64,000 nucleotides of DNA from Bacillus sp. ISL-34 (GCF_018613325.1 NZ_JAGGQJ010000005.1:207429-271428), one strand, 5' to 3'; counted from the first letter of the stretch, positions 1-8,892 are shown. A program made the numbers and translations. The notes: generated by a model from the sequence alone, not told the origin.

Positions 1-579
1 CTTTTTATGGACGGCAATCCAAGATAACTGAACTTCCTTCTGGTTTTCTGGAGCGAACTTCAAATAATCATCATAACCGAAACCGATTCTTCCCTTGTTA
101 TAAGCAATCCAAGGGTGACCGCTCATTTCTCCTTCAAGTAAGGCATAATCCAGTTCGACTAAATCATCCGCATCTTGTTCAGGTTTGGATAGCAATTGGA
201 GATCCGCAAGCAGAGTATGATGGAATTCTTTGATTAAATGTCCTGTTGTTTCTGCAGTCATCCCAATTAAAGGCTGGATGTCTAAAATGAATTGAATGGC
301 ATCATCGGCCTGTGTAAAACCTTCCGTTTCACATACCTGGATCGACTCGGCCTGTACTTCATAGCTGTCAAAAAGACGGGGCGACGCCAAAAATTGATAA
401 GATTTCCCCTCATTTACCTTTAACTCATATAGGTTTCCTGCTGCATTTTCGTTCAGAACAGCTGGATGGATCATATCTTCATACATATACTCAGAAATCA
501 TCTTGGCCAGCAGATTTTGGTTTACAATCGACCAATTTTTTTTTGAAACCGCCTTTTCCACTTCATTAATGAATTGCAT
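1..579 (-). CDS. IucA/IucC family siderophore synthetase, N-terminal part (RhbF-like)
   Basis: This is the last visible gene of the leftward siderophore operon. Only the first 193 residues are in the window; the frame stays open to base 1. NIS synthetases of this family use ATP to couple a hydroxylated, acetylated amine to citrate or a citrate monoamide, in the cytoplasm. The conserved N-terminal nucleotide-binding stretch is visible at about residues 149-172: an EG pair, then GHPW, then KGRIGFGYDDY. The start is the ATG at 579, behind a GGGGAG ribosome site and 22 bases after the monooxygenase stop. By position in an rhbABCDEF-like operon it should make the second amide bond. Assignment as RhbF rather than another IucC subgroup is inferred from gene order. 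Confidence 0.88.
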   Translation of the reverse strand, partial: MQFINEVEKAVSKKNWSIVNQNLLAKMISEYMYEDMIHPAVLNENAAGNLYELKVNEGKSYQFLASPRLFDSYEVQAESIQVCETEGFTQADDAIQFILDIQPLIGMTAETTGHLIKEFHHTLLADLQLLSKPEQDADDLVELDYALLEGEMSGHPWIAYNKGRIGFGYDDYLKFAPENQKEVQLSWIAVHKK

Positions 580-601
580 ACAATTCTCCCCTTCCCTTCT
601 C

Positions 602-1930
602 TTAGTAAGCCATGACGGGTGTTTTTACACGGAATGACTGAAATGCACCCTTTGGCTCGGATGGATAAACTTCTTTACCTGCCAATTGATTGATGATAAT
701 CGAATTTCGGAATGCCCCTAAGCCTAGATCCGGAGCACCAACACCATGTGTATGTATCTCGCCATTTTGAATAAAAAGGTGATTCGGTGTAGAGATGGCC
801 GTTCCTACCCGATAGTCTTTCGTTATTGCAAGACGTCCCAAGTCATCGCGGACTAAATGGTCCTCCATGGTTTCAAGGAATGCCGGAAGGGTTGATTTAT
901 AGCCCGTCCCAAAAACGATCGCCTCTGTGTCCACATCAAATTCGCTATCTTCTACCCACTGTCGGCATTGCAATCTCCAGCCATTTTCAGCGGGGGTAAC
1001 TGCCGCAACTTCCGTCATGGCCCGAAGTTCAATGGCAAGTTCAACATTTCCAATCGATTTTTCATACATCTTGTCAAAAATTGCTGCAATTGTCGTGGCA
1101 CTGATCCCTTTATACAATAAATCCTGTTTCGGCAGAATTTCATCCTTCTTTTCCTGTGGCAGCCGATAAAAGAAATCAAGGTAATCCGGAGTGAAGTATT
1201 CCAACCCAAGCTTTGAATATTCCATAGGGAAAAATCCCTTGGATCTCGTATACCAGTTTAGCTGGAAGCCATATTCCTCCTGCTCATTAAGCAGATCCAG
1301 AAAGACCTCGGCTGCACTCTGTCCGGATCCGACAACGGTTACGGATTTTTTCTTTAAGACATTTTCTTTATTCCGTAAATAATCGGCCGAATGCAGGATG
1401 CTCTCTCCCATATATGGATGAAAGGCCGATGGAACAGTCGGGGTGCTGCCAATTCCCATGACTACATGACGGCTATAATAGACTTCGATCTTTTGAGATT
1501 GTGCATCCCTTACACTGATTTGATAGCAGGGTTCATCTTGATCCCCTATATATTCAACCGCCTCCACCGCTTTTCCAAAAAGGCAGCTATCAAGTTGATG
1601 GGCAGCCCAGCGGCAATAATCGTTATATTCTTTTCGTGGAATCAAGAATTTTTCAAGGAAGTAGAAATGATAGAGCCGATCATGCTGCTGTAAATAATTC
1701 AGGTAACTATATGGGCTTGTCACATCTGCCATGCTAACCAGATCGGCAAAAAACGGCACCTGCAAAGTCGTCCCCTCCAACAGCATCCCTTCATGCCAAT
1801 TAAATTCCCGCTTTTTCTCAAAAAAGACGGCATTCAACTCCGGGGTTTTTTCCAAAAGGGCCGCAAGTCCAAGATTAAAGGGACCTATCCCTATCCCTAC
1901 CAGGTCAAAGATAGATTGTTGCTTCTCCAT
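602..1930 (-). CDS. Siderophore N-hydroxylase (IucD/RhbE-type FAD monooxygenase)
   Basis: A 442-residue flavin-dependent amine N-monooxygenase. The family hydroxylates the terminal amine of lysine, ornithine or a short diamine with NADPH and oxygen; in this operon the likely substrate is 1,3-diaminopropane. The FAD-binding motif GIGIGPFN is at residues 13-20, the NADPH-binding GSGQSA at about 201-206, and the family C-terminal FGTGY motif follows near residue 340. The start is placed at the ATG at 1930, not at longer upstream frames, because a GAGAGGAAG site precedes it and the protein then begins just before the FAD motif, as is usual. It overlaps the end of the acetyltransferase gene by 26 bases, so the two are translationally coupled. 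Confidence 0.93.
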   Translation of the reverse strand: MEKQQSIFDLVGIGIGPFNLGLAALLEKTPELNAVFFEKKREFNWHEGMLLEGTTLQVPFFADLVSMADVTSPYSYLNYLQQHDRLYHFYFLEKFLIPRKEYNDYCRWAAHQLDSCLFGKAVEAVEYIGDQDEPCYQISVRDAQSQKIEVYYSRHVVMGIGSTPTVPSAFHPYMGESILHSADYLRNKENVLKKKSVTVVGSGQSAAEVFLDLLNEQEEYGFQLNWYTRSKGFFPMEYSKLGLEYFTPDYLDFFYRLPQEKKDEILPKQDLLYKGISATTIAAIFDKMYEKSIGNVELAIELRAMTEVAAVTPAENGWRLQCRQWVEDSEFDVDTEAIVFGTGYKSTLPAFLETMEDHLVRDDLGRLAITKDYRVGTAISTPNHLFIQNGEIHTHGVGAPDLGLGAFRNSIIINQLAGKEVYPSEPKGAFQSFRVKTPVMAY

Positions 1931-2489
1931 ACTTCCACTTCCTCTCGAAATTCTCCCGTGTACATGACATAAGCAATGCTGTTTTATCTGGGAGCTCAAT
2001 TTCTTTAATTGGGGTAAACCCGCACTTTTCAAATAAATGAATCATCTTTGCATTTCGAATATCCGGTTCAGCCATCACTTTTTTAGTTTTCGCAGAAAGT
2101 AGTTGGTATTTCACCATTGCACGTAAAAACGGAAAAGCCAGTCCTTTCCCTAGATAATCCGGATCTCCAATGAGTAAATGAATGCCTTGATCTCCCTCTT
2201 CGGATTCATAATAATTTTCAATGATATCGCCTTTTACCCAATACGACTCCCAATAACTCATGGGAACGGAGTCCAGACAGCCTAAATAGAGTGTTTGGTG
2301 TGTATCAGCCAATGCCTTTTTTAAATGAACAGCGAATTTTTCTTTTGTGAAATTCAAATTCCAGTAGGGTATCACATGATCTTCATGCATCCATTTATGC
2401 AATGTATCGAAATCCCTCTCAAATTCAACTTTGACAAATGAAAGCTGCTGATTACATTCCTTCAGCATTTCTTCATAACTATTTTTCAT
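1905..2489 (-). CDS. Siderophore GNAT acetyltransferase (RhbD/AlcB/IucB-type)
   Basis: A 194-residue acyl-CoA transferase of the siderophore GNAT family, which acetylates the N-hydroxylated diamine to give the hydroxamate. The C-terminal half carries the typical acetyl-CoA-binding region (GDPDYLGKGLAFPFLRAM) and the late FEKCGF motif of this family. The start is the ATG at 2489, which overlaps the end of the upstream synthetase gene by 11 bases; a weak AGGGGG lies 13 bases before it, so translation probably depends on coupling to the upstream gene. No separate long-chain acyltransferase is visible, which favours a simple acetyl product (schizokinen type) over a lipidated one. Confidence 0.9.
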   Translation of the reverse strand: MKNSYEEMLKECNQQLSFVKVEFERDFDTLHKWMHEDHVIPYWNLNFTKEKFAVHLKKALADTHQTLYLGCLDSVPMSYWESYWVKGDIIENYYESEEGDQGIHLLIGDPDYLGKGLAFPFLRAMVKYQLLSAKTKKVMAEPDIRNAKMIHLFEKCGFTPIKEIELPDKTALLMSCTRENFERKWKYGEATIYL

Positions 2490-4281
2490 TGACTGCCATA
2501 ACCCCCTGCGCGAACGGATTATCAATCGTTGTATAAACGGATTGAGTCTCAAGTGAACCGACAAGCTCATCCATATCATGAAAACGTGTCAGTAAATTAG
2601 CCTTACAAGATAATTCCCGGGCATGAAGCAGCCTTGAAACAACTCGTTTCACCCCTTCATCTTCGCTTTCCGTGCTGCATGTTTCCAGTTGTTCCTGAAC
2701 GAGCTGTAACAGTGTTTTTTCTGATACTAATCCTTCCGTACCAAAATTATTGATTAAGCCTAATAAGTGATTAAAAAAGAAATAGTATTGCAGTCTTTCT
2801 TCAGCGACTTCATCAGAACAAATCGTGAAGCTTTTTTCACTTAGTTCAGGCAAGATCTTCAGCAGCCTGTCCACTTTGGACTCACAATAGTAATACCCTT
2901 GATTATCACGATAATAAAAAGTGGCTGGATACCCATCTTGAAGTTGAATGATGGAATTTTGTTGATGGGCTTCTAAAACAATTCCATACTCTTCAAATAG
3001 CCAAAGCATCGGTTTCAATGTCATTGACAGATAGGTTTTGAACCATTCCTTACTTACTTCTTCGGTACTGCGGTTTTCATCAGCTGATAATTTGCGGATG
3101 ATCGCTCCAAGCCTTGATGGTGCACCATAGGCATTATCCTGACATAAGCCGGCAATCAGGCTTGCTTGTTTATCGTTTTCATAAAAAGGGTTTTCCCGAA
3201 TATCAACATCGAACCCTGATTCTTGCTCGGTTGTTTTGATCGTTAGATAAGCCGGGTCCTTGATGATACGGAAGGAGGGGTGCCGTTCTTTTAGATCGTC
3301 GCCCACTTTAGAATCTATTAATTTTGCAATTTCCACACCACGATCTAATTCTTTTTGCAGATTTGCACGTAAAGAATTCGTGATTTTAACCGGAACGGAA
3401 AATTTGTACATATATCTCGATGTGGCACTATATACCGTTCTAAATGAAGAGGTGGCCGTGAATTTTTTCCCAAGCGGTCCTGCATAAACTAGCTTCCCTT
3501 GCTCGATTAGCCTCTTGACCTCTTCTTTTTCGATAAGCACTTTTGCCTGGAGAGGGTGTGCCGGGATGATGATATACCGGCTTTCCTTTTGGCAATACGT
3601 TCCTCGGAATTCACTGGAAATCTCCAAGTCACCGGCTAATTCCTGTTTAATGATCTCACTTGCCGTTGTGACTTCACTAGAATCCTGGATGACAATCGAA
3701 GGTTCTGCCAGGAAGTAGTGCAGCTGAAACTCCCCTTTTAATTCAGGTGAATAGATCCATTCATCTTTTTCTGAAATGCCCTGCTTACTTTTCGGTGTCG
3801 GGTGGAACAGGTGCCCGAATAAAAGCGACTGCTCCGCTTCGATGTAAGTGAAATCAGGACTTTGAAGTGCTCCAATGTCTTCCATCCTTGCTTCGACATA
3901 CCGTTGAATATTTTGGCTGCTTAAGATGACACGCAGCATCAATTCATCTTCACTATCCGTCCGGCCCTGCTCATTCAATAATTCTTTAGAAACAATCGAG
4001 ACCATTGTCACGTAATCTAATTCATGTACTTGTTTGGCTGCCGTTTGATAGTATATCGGGAAGTTGAAAATATGACGCCCCGTTTCCGACCGATATTTAA
4101 ACGGAACAAGCAAAGCAATATCTTGGGATACGAGCTTACTGACCATTAATGAATCCGAAATGGCCCCCTCCAAATTCGGCCAGTTTTTCGTTTCTTCTAA
4201 ACTGCAATTTCCGGTTTCCCGGAAATAACAATTCAGAAAGCTTTGCATTGTCGCCCTTTCAGCTATTTGCTTACCATTCAT
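2479..4281 (-). CDS. IucA/IucC family siderophore synthetase (RhbC-like)
   Basis: A 600-residue, full-length NIS synthetase, expected to make the first citrate-amine amide bond of the siderophore. The ATP-binding GHLFHPTPKSKQG motif is at residues 156-168, followed by the HPLQ motif, the TSSFRTVYS segment and the late LEAHQQN motif; these are the hallmarks of the family in the normal order. The C-terminal FhuF-like thumb region is intact. The ATG at 4281 is preferred over the one at 4287, because GGAGG lies 7 bases before 4281 but only one base before 4287. The stop of the decarboxylase gene lies just upstream, so the genes are tightly packed. Confidence 0.93.
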   Translation of the reverse strand: MNGKQIAERATMQSFLNCYFRETGNCSLEETKNWPNLEGAISDSLMVSKLVSQDIALLVPFKYRSETGRHIFNFPIYYQTAAKQVHELDYVTMVSIVSKELLNEQGRTDSEDELMLRVILSSQNIQRYVEARMEDIGALQSPDFTYIEAEQSLLFGHLFHPTPKSKQGISEKDEWIYSPELKGEFQLHYFLAEPSIVIQDSSEVTTASEIIKQELAGDLEISSEFRGTYCQKESRYIIIPAHPLQAKVLIEKEEVKRLIEQGKLVYAGPLGKKFTATSSFRTVYSATSRYMYKFSVPVKITNSLRANLQKELDRGVEIAKLIDSKVGDDLKERHPSFRIIKDPAYLTIKTTEQESGFDVDIRENPFYENDKQASLIAGLCQDNAYGAPSRLGAIIRKLSADENRSTEEVSKEWFKTYLSMTLKPMLWLFEEYGIVLEAHQQNSIIQLQDGYPATFYYRDNQGYYYCESKVDRLLKILPELSEKSFTICSDEVAEERLQYYFFFNHLLGLINNFGTEGLVSEKTLLQLVQEQLETCSTESEDEGVKRVVSRLLHARELSCKANLLTRFHDMDELVGSLETQSVYTTIDNPFAQGVMAVNEK

Positions 4282-4283
4282 CT

Positions 4284-5792
4284 TCATTCCTCCATCATCC
4301 TGAACATTTCACCTAATACGCGAATTTCACCTATAATTTCCTCTATGTGTTCAAGCCTTGTCATTGGATTCAATAGTGTCATTTTTAAATATACCTGTCC
4401 CTCAAAACGTGTTTTTGCTAAAAATGCCCGTCCGCTTTTCAGTAATTCCTGCTGAATCTGTTTATTTAATAGATTAACTAACTGATCGCTTTCTCCTTCG
4501 GGATTATAACGGAATACAACCGCATTCAATTCAGGGTATTTATTCAATACTGTGAATCCTTCCTCTTTATCGATCTTCACAGCCGCTTCGCGTGCAAGGT
4601 GACAAGTATAATCGATCATTTCGGCAAAGGTATCCAGTCCGACGACCTTCAATGACATCCAGAGTTTCAGTGCGTCGAACCTTCTTGTCGTTTGAACCGA
4701 TTTATTGACTAAGTGAACCATGCCCTCCGCTTCATCTTCCTGTGGATTCAAGTAATCGGCGTGATGCTGGATATATTGAAATGAGTTGCTGTCAGAGACG
4801 AGAAAAGCACCACAACTGATGGGTTGATAGAATAATTTGTGAAAATCGACCGTAATCGAGTCGGCCCGTTCAATTCCGCTGATTAACTCTTTGTAATCCT
4901 TACTTAAAATCATCGCGCCTCCATATGCGGCGTCCACATGCAGCCATATCCCATTTTTCCTTGCAGCTTCGGACAATTCGTGTAATGGATCGATTGAGCC
5001 AAAATCCGTTGTTCCACAAGTTGCCACGATGGCAAATGGAAGTAAACCCTGTTCCTCTAAAAGCAGCAGTTGTTGATTTAATTCAGCTATGGACAGACGG
5101 TGATTTGAATCCGTTTTAACCGTGATTACAGCCTGTTCACCAAGCCCCAGCTGTGCCGCTGATTTACGAACCGTAAAGTGGGCAGCCTCGGAGCATAAGA
5201 TCCGCAATTTTTTCGCCTCGACCGGCAAGCCATGCTGTTGAACGTCAACACCCCAGAAACGCTTACAATAAGCGTCCCTCGCCAATAGCAGGCCCATATA
5301 ATTAGATTGGGTTCCACCACTTGTGAAAATCCCATCCGCTTGTTCCAGTAACCCTACCTGGCTGCACAGCCAATCTATTAAACGCTCTTCAACGAAGGTT
5401 GCCGCCGAGCTTTGGTCCCATGAATCCATGGATTGATTCAACGTACCGATAATCATTTCGGCAGCCACGGCAGGTATTAATGTCGGGCAATGCAAATGTC
5501 CGATACAAGCAGGGCTGTGTACATTGATACTGTCATTAATAACAAACTCCGCAAGCTCAGCCGCTACCGCTTCCATTGTTTTCCCTTTTGGGGAAGCGAG
5601 GGTCAGCTCGCTTAATCTTGCTTCGATTTCATACGGTTTTTTCCCAGAGTATGGTGAATTATTCCCTTTTAAAAAGCTGGTCAGCTTTTTTTCAATGATG
5701 TTTAATGACTGGCTGTAGTTATTGAAGCCTTCCTCGTTATTCAAGAACAACCGAGAATAAGCAAAATCCGTTTTATTTATCATTTCGATCAT
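4284..5792 (-). CDS. L-2,4-diaminobutyrate decarboxylase (RhbB-type, PLP)
   Basis: A 502-residue group II PLP-dependent decarboxylase. It converts 2,4-diaminobutyrate, made by the neighbouring aminotransferase, into 1,3-diaminopropane, the diamine backbone of schizokinen/rhizobactin-type siderophores. The HVDAAYGGA motif (PLP-contacting Asp) precedes the DFHK motif, whose lysine (about residue 319) should form the PLP Schiff base. Glutamate and aromatic amino acid decarboxylases share the fold; the substrate is inferred from the neighbours. The start ATG at 5792 is 7 bases after the aminotransferase stop and follows AGAGGGTG; a second in-frame ATG at 5783 is also possible. Confidence 0.92.
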   Translation of the reverse strand: MIEMINKTDFAYSRLFLNNEEGFNNYSQSLNIIEKKLTSFLKGNNSPYSGKKPYEIEARLSELTLASPKGKTMEAVAAELAEFVINDSINVHSPACIGHLHCPTLIPAVAAEMIIGTLNQSMDSWDQSSAATFVEERLIDWLCSQVGLLEQADGIFTSGGTQSNYMGLLLARDAYCKRFWGVDVQQHGLPVEAKKLRILCSEAAHFTVRKSAAQLGLGEQAVITVKTDSNHRLSIAELNQQLLLLEEQGLLPFAIVATCGTTDFGSIDPLHELSEAARKNGIWLHVDAAYGGAMILSKDYKELISGIERADSITVDFHKLFYQPISCGAFLVSDSNSFQYIQHHADYLNPQEDEAEGMVHLVNKSVQTTRRFDALKLWMSLKVVGLDTFAEMIDYTCHLAREAAVKIDKEEGFTVLNKYPELNAVVFRYNPEGESDQLVNLLNKQIQQELLKSGRAFLAKTRFEGQVYLKMTLLNPMTRLEHIEEIIGEIRVLGEMFRMMEE

Positions 5793-5799
5793 TGATCAT

Positions 5800-7152
5800 T
5801 CACCCTCTTGCAACAGCTGCACGAACAGCTTGTTCAAAAATTGCAGTGGCCTCGCGAAGCTGGGATTCCGTAACGATCAATGGAGGCAAGAACCTCACTA
5901 CACTTCCATGTCTGCCACCAACTTCCAGAATCAGCCCTCTTTGAAAACATTCCTGTTGAATGGCACTGGCAAGTTGCGAATCAGCAGGATGGCTTCCATT
6001 CGCATTTTGCGGTTCTTCATGATTGATCATTTCCACACCGACCATTAATCCCCGGCCTCTGACATCACCGATCTGCTTAATATCTTTTTGTAAATCTTTA
6101 AGAATATCCTTTAAGATTTCTCCCATTTTAGCGGCATGCTCCACAAGATTCGTCTCTTTCATGTATTTTAAAGTAGCTGTTCCTGCTGCCATCGCCATTT
6201 GATTTCCGCGGAATGTACCGATATGTGCACCTGGAGACCATAGGTCCAGCTCTTTGTTATAAATCACCACCGATAATGGAAGACTTCCGCCTATTGCTTT
6301 GGATAGTACAAGAACATCCGGAACGATTCCTGCATGTTCAAAGGCAAACATTTTCCCTGTACGGCCGATACCTGATTGAACTTCGTCGATAATTAGCGGA
6401 ATGCCCTTCTCTTTTGTTATTCTTCTGATTTCCTTAAGCCATGGAATTGGAGCTGGAATGGAACCTCCCTCTCCTTGTACTGCCTCCAAAATCATTCCTG
6501 CTGGTGCCAATAATCCTGATTCAGGATCATTCAGTAGATTTTCGATATACTGACTGCTGATTTTATGGCTTTCTTCTCCCCCTATTCCAAAAGGACAGCG
6601 ATATTGATAGGGATACGGCAGGAATTGTACATCCGGCATTAACCCTTGTATTTTTTCCTTTGGTTTTGTATTGCCGCTGATTGACATCGTTGCATGCGTT
6701 GCCCCGTGGTAAGCTCCTTGGAAGGATAAAATGCTTCTATTGCCTGTCGCTGTTTTAACTAGTTTAAGTGCTGCCTCAATGGCATCTCCGCCAGTAGGAC
6801 CACAGAATTGAATTTTTGCATTTTTCCTGAATTCCTCAGGCAGGCATTCAAAAATTTCATCGATGAACTGCTCTTTGATCGGCGTCGTAAAGTCCAATGT
6901 ATGTAAAGGACGTTTATCCTTAAGTACTTTTTCCATTGCTTCAAGCACTGCCGGATGATTGTGTCCAAGCGCTAATGTTCCAGCCCCGGCAAGAAAATCA
7001 ATATATCGTTTTCCATCCATGTCTGTAAGGTAAATTCCCTCCGCTTGATCGATCGCCATGGGTAATCTTCTAGGATATGACCGGGCATTTGATTCCCTTG
7101 TATTTTGTTGTTCCAGTAGTTGATCATTTTTTGTAAGCGTGTTCGTTACCAT
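5800..7152 (-). CDS. Diaminobutyrate-2-oxoglutarate aminotransferase (RhbA-type)
   Basis: First gene of the siderophore operon, 450 residues, class III PLP aminotransferase. It forms L-2,4-diaminobutyrate from aspartate semialdehyde and glutamate, feeding the decarboxylase. Visible landmarks are the GPTGGDAIEAALKL stretch that binds the PLP phosphate, GAYHGATHATMSISG, the IIDEVQSGIGRTG motif with the PLP-ring aspartate, and LSKAIGGSLP with the Schiff-base lysine at about residue 285. Ectoine-type EctB enzymes are close relatives, but no ectoine genes are present here. The ATG at 7152 has GGAGG 6 bases upstream. The promoter and two Fur boxes lie immediately upstream. Confidence 0.94.
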   Translation of the reverse strand: MVTNTLTKNDQLLEQQNTRESNARSYPRRLPMAIDQAEGIYLTDMDGKRYIDFLAGAGTLALGHNHPAVLEAMEKVLKDKRPLHTLDFTTPIKEQFIDEIFECLPEEFRKNAKIQFCGPTGGDAIEAALKLVKTATGNRSILSFQGAYHGATHATMSISGNTKPKEKIQGLMPDVQFLPYPYQYRCPFGIGGEESHKISSQYIENLLNDPESGLLAPAGMILEAVQGEGGSIPAPIPWLKEIRRITKEKGIPLIIDEVQSGIGRTGKMFAFEHAGIVPDVLVLSKAIGGSLPLSVVIYNKELDLWSPGAHIGTFRGNQMAMAAGTATLKYMKETNLVEHAAKMGEILKDILKDLQKDIKQIGDVRGRGLMVGVEMINHEEPQNANGSHPADSQLASAIQQECFQRGLILEVGGRHGSVVRFLPPLIVTESQLREATAIFEQAVRAAVARG

Positions 7153-7178
7153 AGTGAACCTCCATGTATTGAATTAAT

Positions 7179-7199
7179 TGAGAACAATTATCATTATCA
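7179..7199. promoter_or_regulatory. Fur box 1 (downstream of the -10)
   Basis: A 21-bp AT-rich element with the ATTATCATTATC core of the Fur 7-1-7 consensus. It lies just downstream of the promoter -10 box and is, apart from one base, the exact reverse complement of the second box at 7215-7235. Iron-replete repression of the siderophore operon is the expected role. Confidence 0.85.
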
Positions 7200-7207
7200 T
7201 AAAACTT

Positions 7208-7236
7208 ATTTTACTGATAATGATAATTATTCTCAA
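7208..7236 (-). promoter_or_regulatory. Siderophore operon promoter
   Basis: Reading leftward, TTGAGA (7236-7231) and TAAAAT (7213-7208) are separated by 17 bases, a good sigma-A promoter. The -35 box and spacer lie inside the upstream Fur box, so bound Fur would block RNA polymerase. Confidence 0.8.
7215..7235. promoter_or_regulatory. Fur box 2 (overlapping the -35 and spacer)
   Basis: TGATAATGATAATTATTCTC, matching the classical Fur box GATAATGATAATCATTATC at most positions. It covers the promoter -35 and spacer and mirrors the other box across a 15-base spacer that contains the -10. Confidence 0.87.
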
Positions 7237-7339
7237 TGAGTAAATTCACTCATTTTTCTTCTAGTAAATTCCAATAAAATTAAGAAAAGGTTAAAACTGG
7301 GGCCTATTCTCCATTTATCTATTGAATAAAAAAATGTTC

Positions 7340-7366
7340 TTAAGGTTTTATTAAGATTCTGTTAAT
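7340..7366 (+). repeat. Three TTAAG/TTAAT direct repeats at exact 11-bp spacing
   Basis: TTAAG at 7340, TTAAG at 7351 and TTAAT at 7362 lie 43-69 bases before the VTC gene start. One-helical-turn direct repeats are typical of binding sites for OmpR/PhoB-type response regulators (PhoP, WalR). No regulator gene is adjacent, so the cognate factor is unknown. No convincing -10/-35 pair is obvious nearby. Confidence 0.45.
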
Positions 7367-7408
7367 AAGCTGAACGCAGTCAAAAATCAAGGAAAAGGAG
7401 GAACAACA

Positions 7409-8092
7409 ATGAATGGTTTAAAGGGAAGGCGGGAACTCAAACATGCAATCACCAAAGCGGATTGTCACTTATTAAGAAATAATCTGCAAAACTTCATGAG
7501 GCTTGATCCACATGGGCTGGATGGGAAATATTTAATTCGAAGTGTCTATTTCGATAACTTTGACAATAAAATCCTGCGGCAAAAAATAGAGGGGTTCTAT
7601 CACAGGGATAAGTTCAGGGCTAGACTTTATGATTATAATACCGATTTCATCAATCTAGAAAAAAAGAGTAAGCGGAATAACCTTACCTATAAACAGAAAT
7701 GCAGGATTTCTGCCGAAGAATACGAACGGATCCGTTCAGGGGATATAGATTGGATGTCCGAAGATTCAAGGGATATCCTCAGGGACTTATACGTTCAAAT
7801 GACCCTTTTCCAAATCAAGCCGACAACCGTCGTTGACTATGAAAGGGAGGTATTCATCTATGAGTACGGAAATGTGCGGGTCACCTTTGACAGTAATGTG
7901 AAAACGAGCTATCGGGATACGGACTTCCTGAATCCCGAATTAATCGTAGTCGATGCTTTAGACCCAGATTGTGTCATCCTGGAAATAAAGTTTGACGAAT
8001 TTCTTCCGGATATCATCAAACAATTGTTATCCATCATCGATACTAGAAAAACAGCTTTTTCAAAATACCAACTAAGCAGAAGATACGGCTGA
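7409..8092 (+). CDS. VTC domain-containing protein (putative polyphosphate polymerase-type tunnel enzyme)
   Basis: A 227-residue soluble protein made up of a single VTC domain, the beta-tunnel fold that in yeast Vtc4 makes polyphosphate from ATP. Features that line the tunnel in this family are present: an N-terminal RRELKH (ERKY-like in other members), YLIRSVYFDN, the basic KFRARLYDY, the lysine-rich NLEKKSKRNN segment, YEREVF, VTFDSNV and the acidic VILEIKFDEFLP near the end. The ATG follows AAAGGAGG. It starts a tight cassette with a DUF4956 membrane protein (35 bases on) and a CotH-like protein. Bacterial VTC proteins are mostly uncharacterised; polyphosphate synthesis is a family inference, not shown here. 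Confidence 0.85.
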   Translation: MNGLKGRRELKHAITKADCHLLRNNLQNFMRLDPHGLDGKYLIRSVYFDNFDNKILRQKIEGFYHRDKFRARLYDYNTDFINLEKKSKRNNLTYKQKCRISAEEYERIRSGDIDWMSEDSRDILRDLYVQMTLFQIKPTTVVDYEREVFIYEYGNVRVTFDSNVKTSYRDTDFLNPELIVVDALDPDCVILEIKFDEFLPDIIKQLLSIIDTRKTAFSKYQLSRRYG

Positions 8093-8127
8093 TTGCAGCA
8101 CACACATAATATTTGGAGGAATAGCAA

Positions 8128-8823
8128 ATGGATACGACGACAACTAGCACCACCTTTAATGATATTTTCAAATCAAGCTTTTTGGACAAGACAGAGAGCT
8201 TTTCAATCATTGACTCCCTAATCGGATTACTGTTGGCATTTTCCATCGGATTGTTCATTTACGTCATTTATAAGAAGACCTTTTCCGGTGTGATGTACTC
8301 ACACAATTTCAATATATCCCTCATCATCATGACAATGGCCACGGCTTTGATCATCATGGGCATATCAACGAATATCGTTATCTCCCTGGGTATGGTCGGT
8401 GCACTCTCCATCGTACGGTTCAGAACGCCTATCAAAGATCCCATGGACTTGGTATTCCTATTCTGGGCAGCGGCCTCCGGGATTTTATGCGGGGCAGGAT
8501 TAATTCCGCTGGTTATCATCGGTGCCATCTTAATAGGTATCGTCATGCTCATATTTGCCAATCGGATCACTGTTGAAAATCCATTTTTATTAATCGTTAA
8601 ATATTCAGATGCGTCAATTGAAAAAACGTTGGAACAAATGATATCCAACAAGGTGAAAAAGCATTCCGTCAAATCGAAATCCGTCATGGCGGATAATAAC
8701 CTCGAAGTGACATATGAAATTCGATTAAAAGATAATAATGCGGAATTCATTAATCAAGTCAAGGACATGAACAGCGTTCACTCTGCCATCATGTTAAGTT
8801 ACGATGGCAACTTCACAGCTTAA
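8128..8823 (+). CDS. DUF4956 domain-containing membrane protein
   Basis: A 231-residue integral membrane protein of the DUF4956 family, function unknown. Hydrophobic segments lie at about residues 30-50, 58-90 (containing GMVGALSIVRFRTPIKDP, the most conserved-looking part, with paired arginines at the membrane edge) and 98-140. The last ~90 residues form a soluble domain (from about residue 145) predicted to face the cytoplasm. A GGAGG site precedes the ATG. It is sandwiched between the VTC protein and the CotH-like protein, a combination I recall from many bacterial genomes, so it likely forms a membrane partner for one or both. No enzymatic motif is recognised. Confidence 0.85.
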   Translation: MDTTTTSTTFNDIFKSSFLDKTESFSIIDSLIGLLLAFSIGLFIYVIYKKTFSGVMYSHNFNISLIIMTMATALIIMGISTNIVISLGMVGALSIVRFRTPIKDPMDLVFLFWAAASGILCGAGLIPLVIIGAILIGIVMLIFANRITVENPFLLIVKYSDASIEKTLEQMISNKVKKHSVKSKSVMADNNLEVTYEIRLKDNNAEFINQVKDMNSVHSAIMLSYDGNFTA

Positions 8824-8892
8824 GGTAGATGGCGGACATAAAAATCCATGCCCACCCCTCTATATAAGACTAAGAGAGGAAGGAGCCAAGGC

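Noticed and set aside
8268..8750. 160-codon minus-strand frame opposite the DUF4956 gene
   Set aside because: Mirror of a hydrophobic coding sequence; no ribosome site and the plus-strand gene is well supported.
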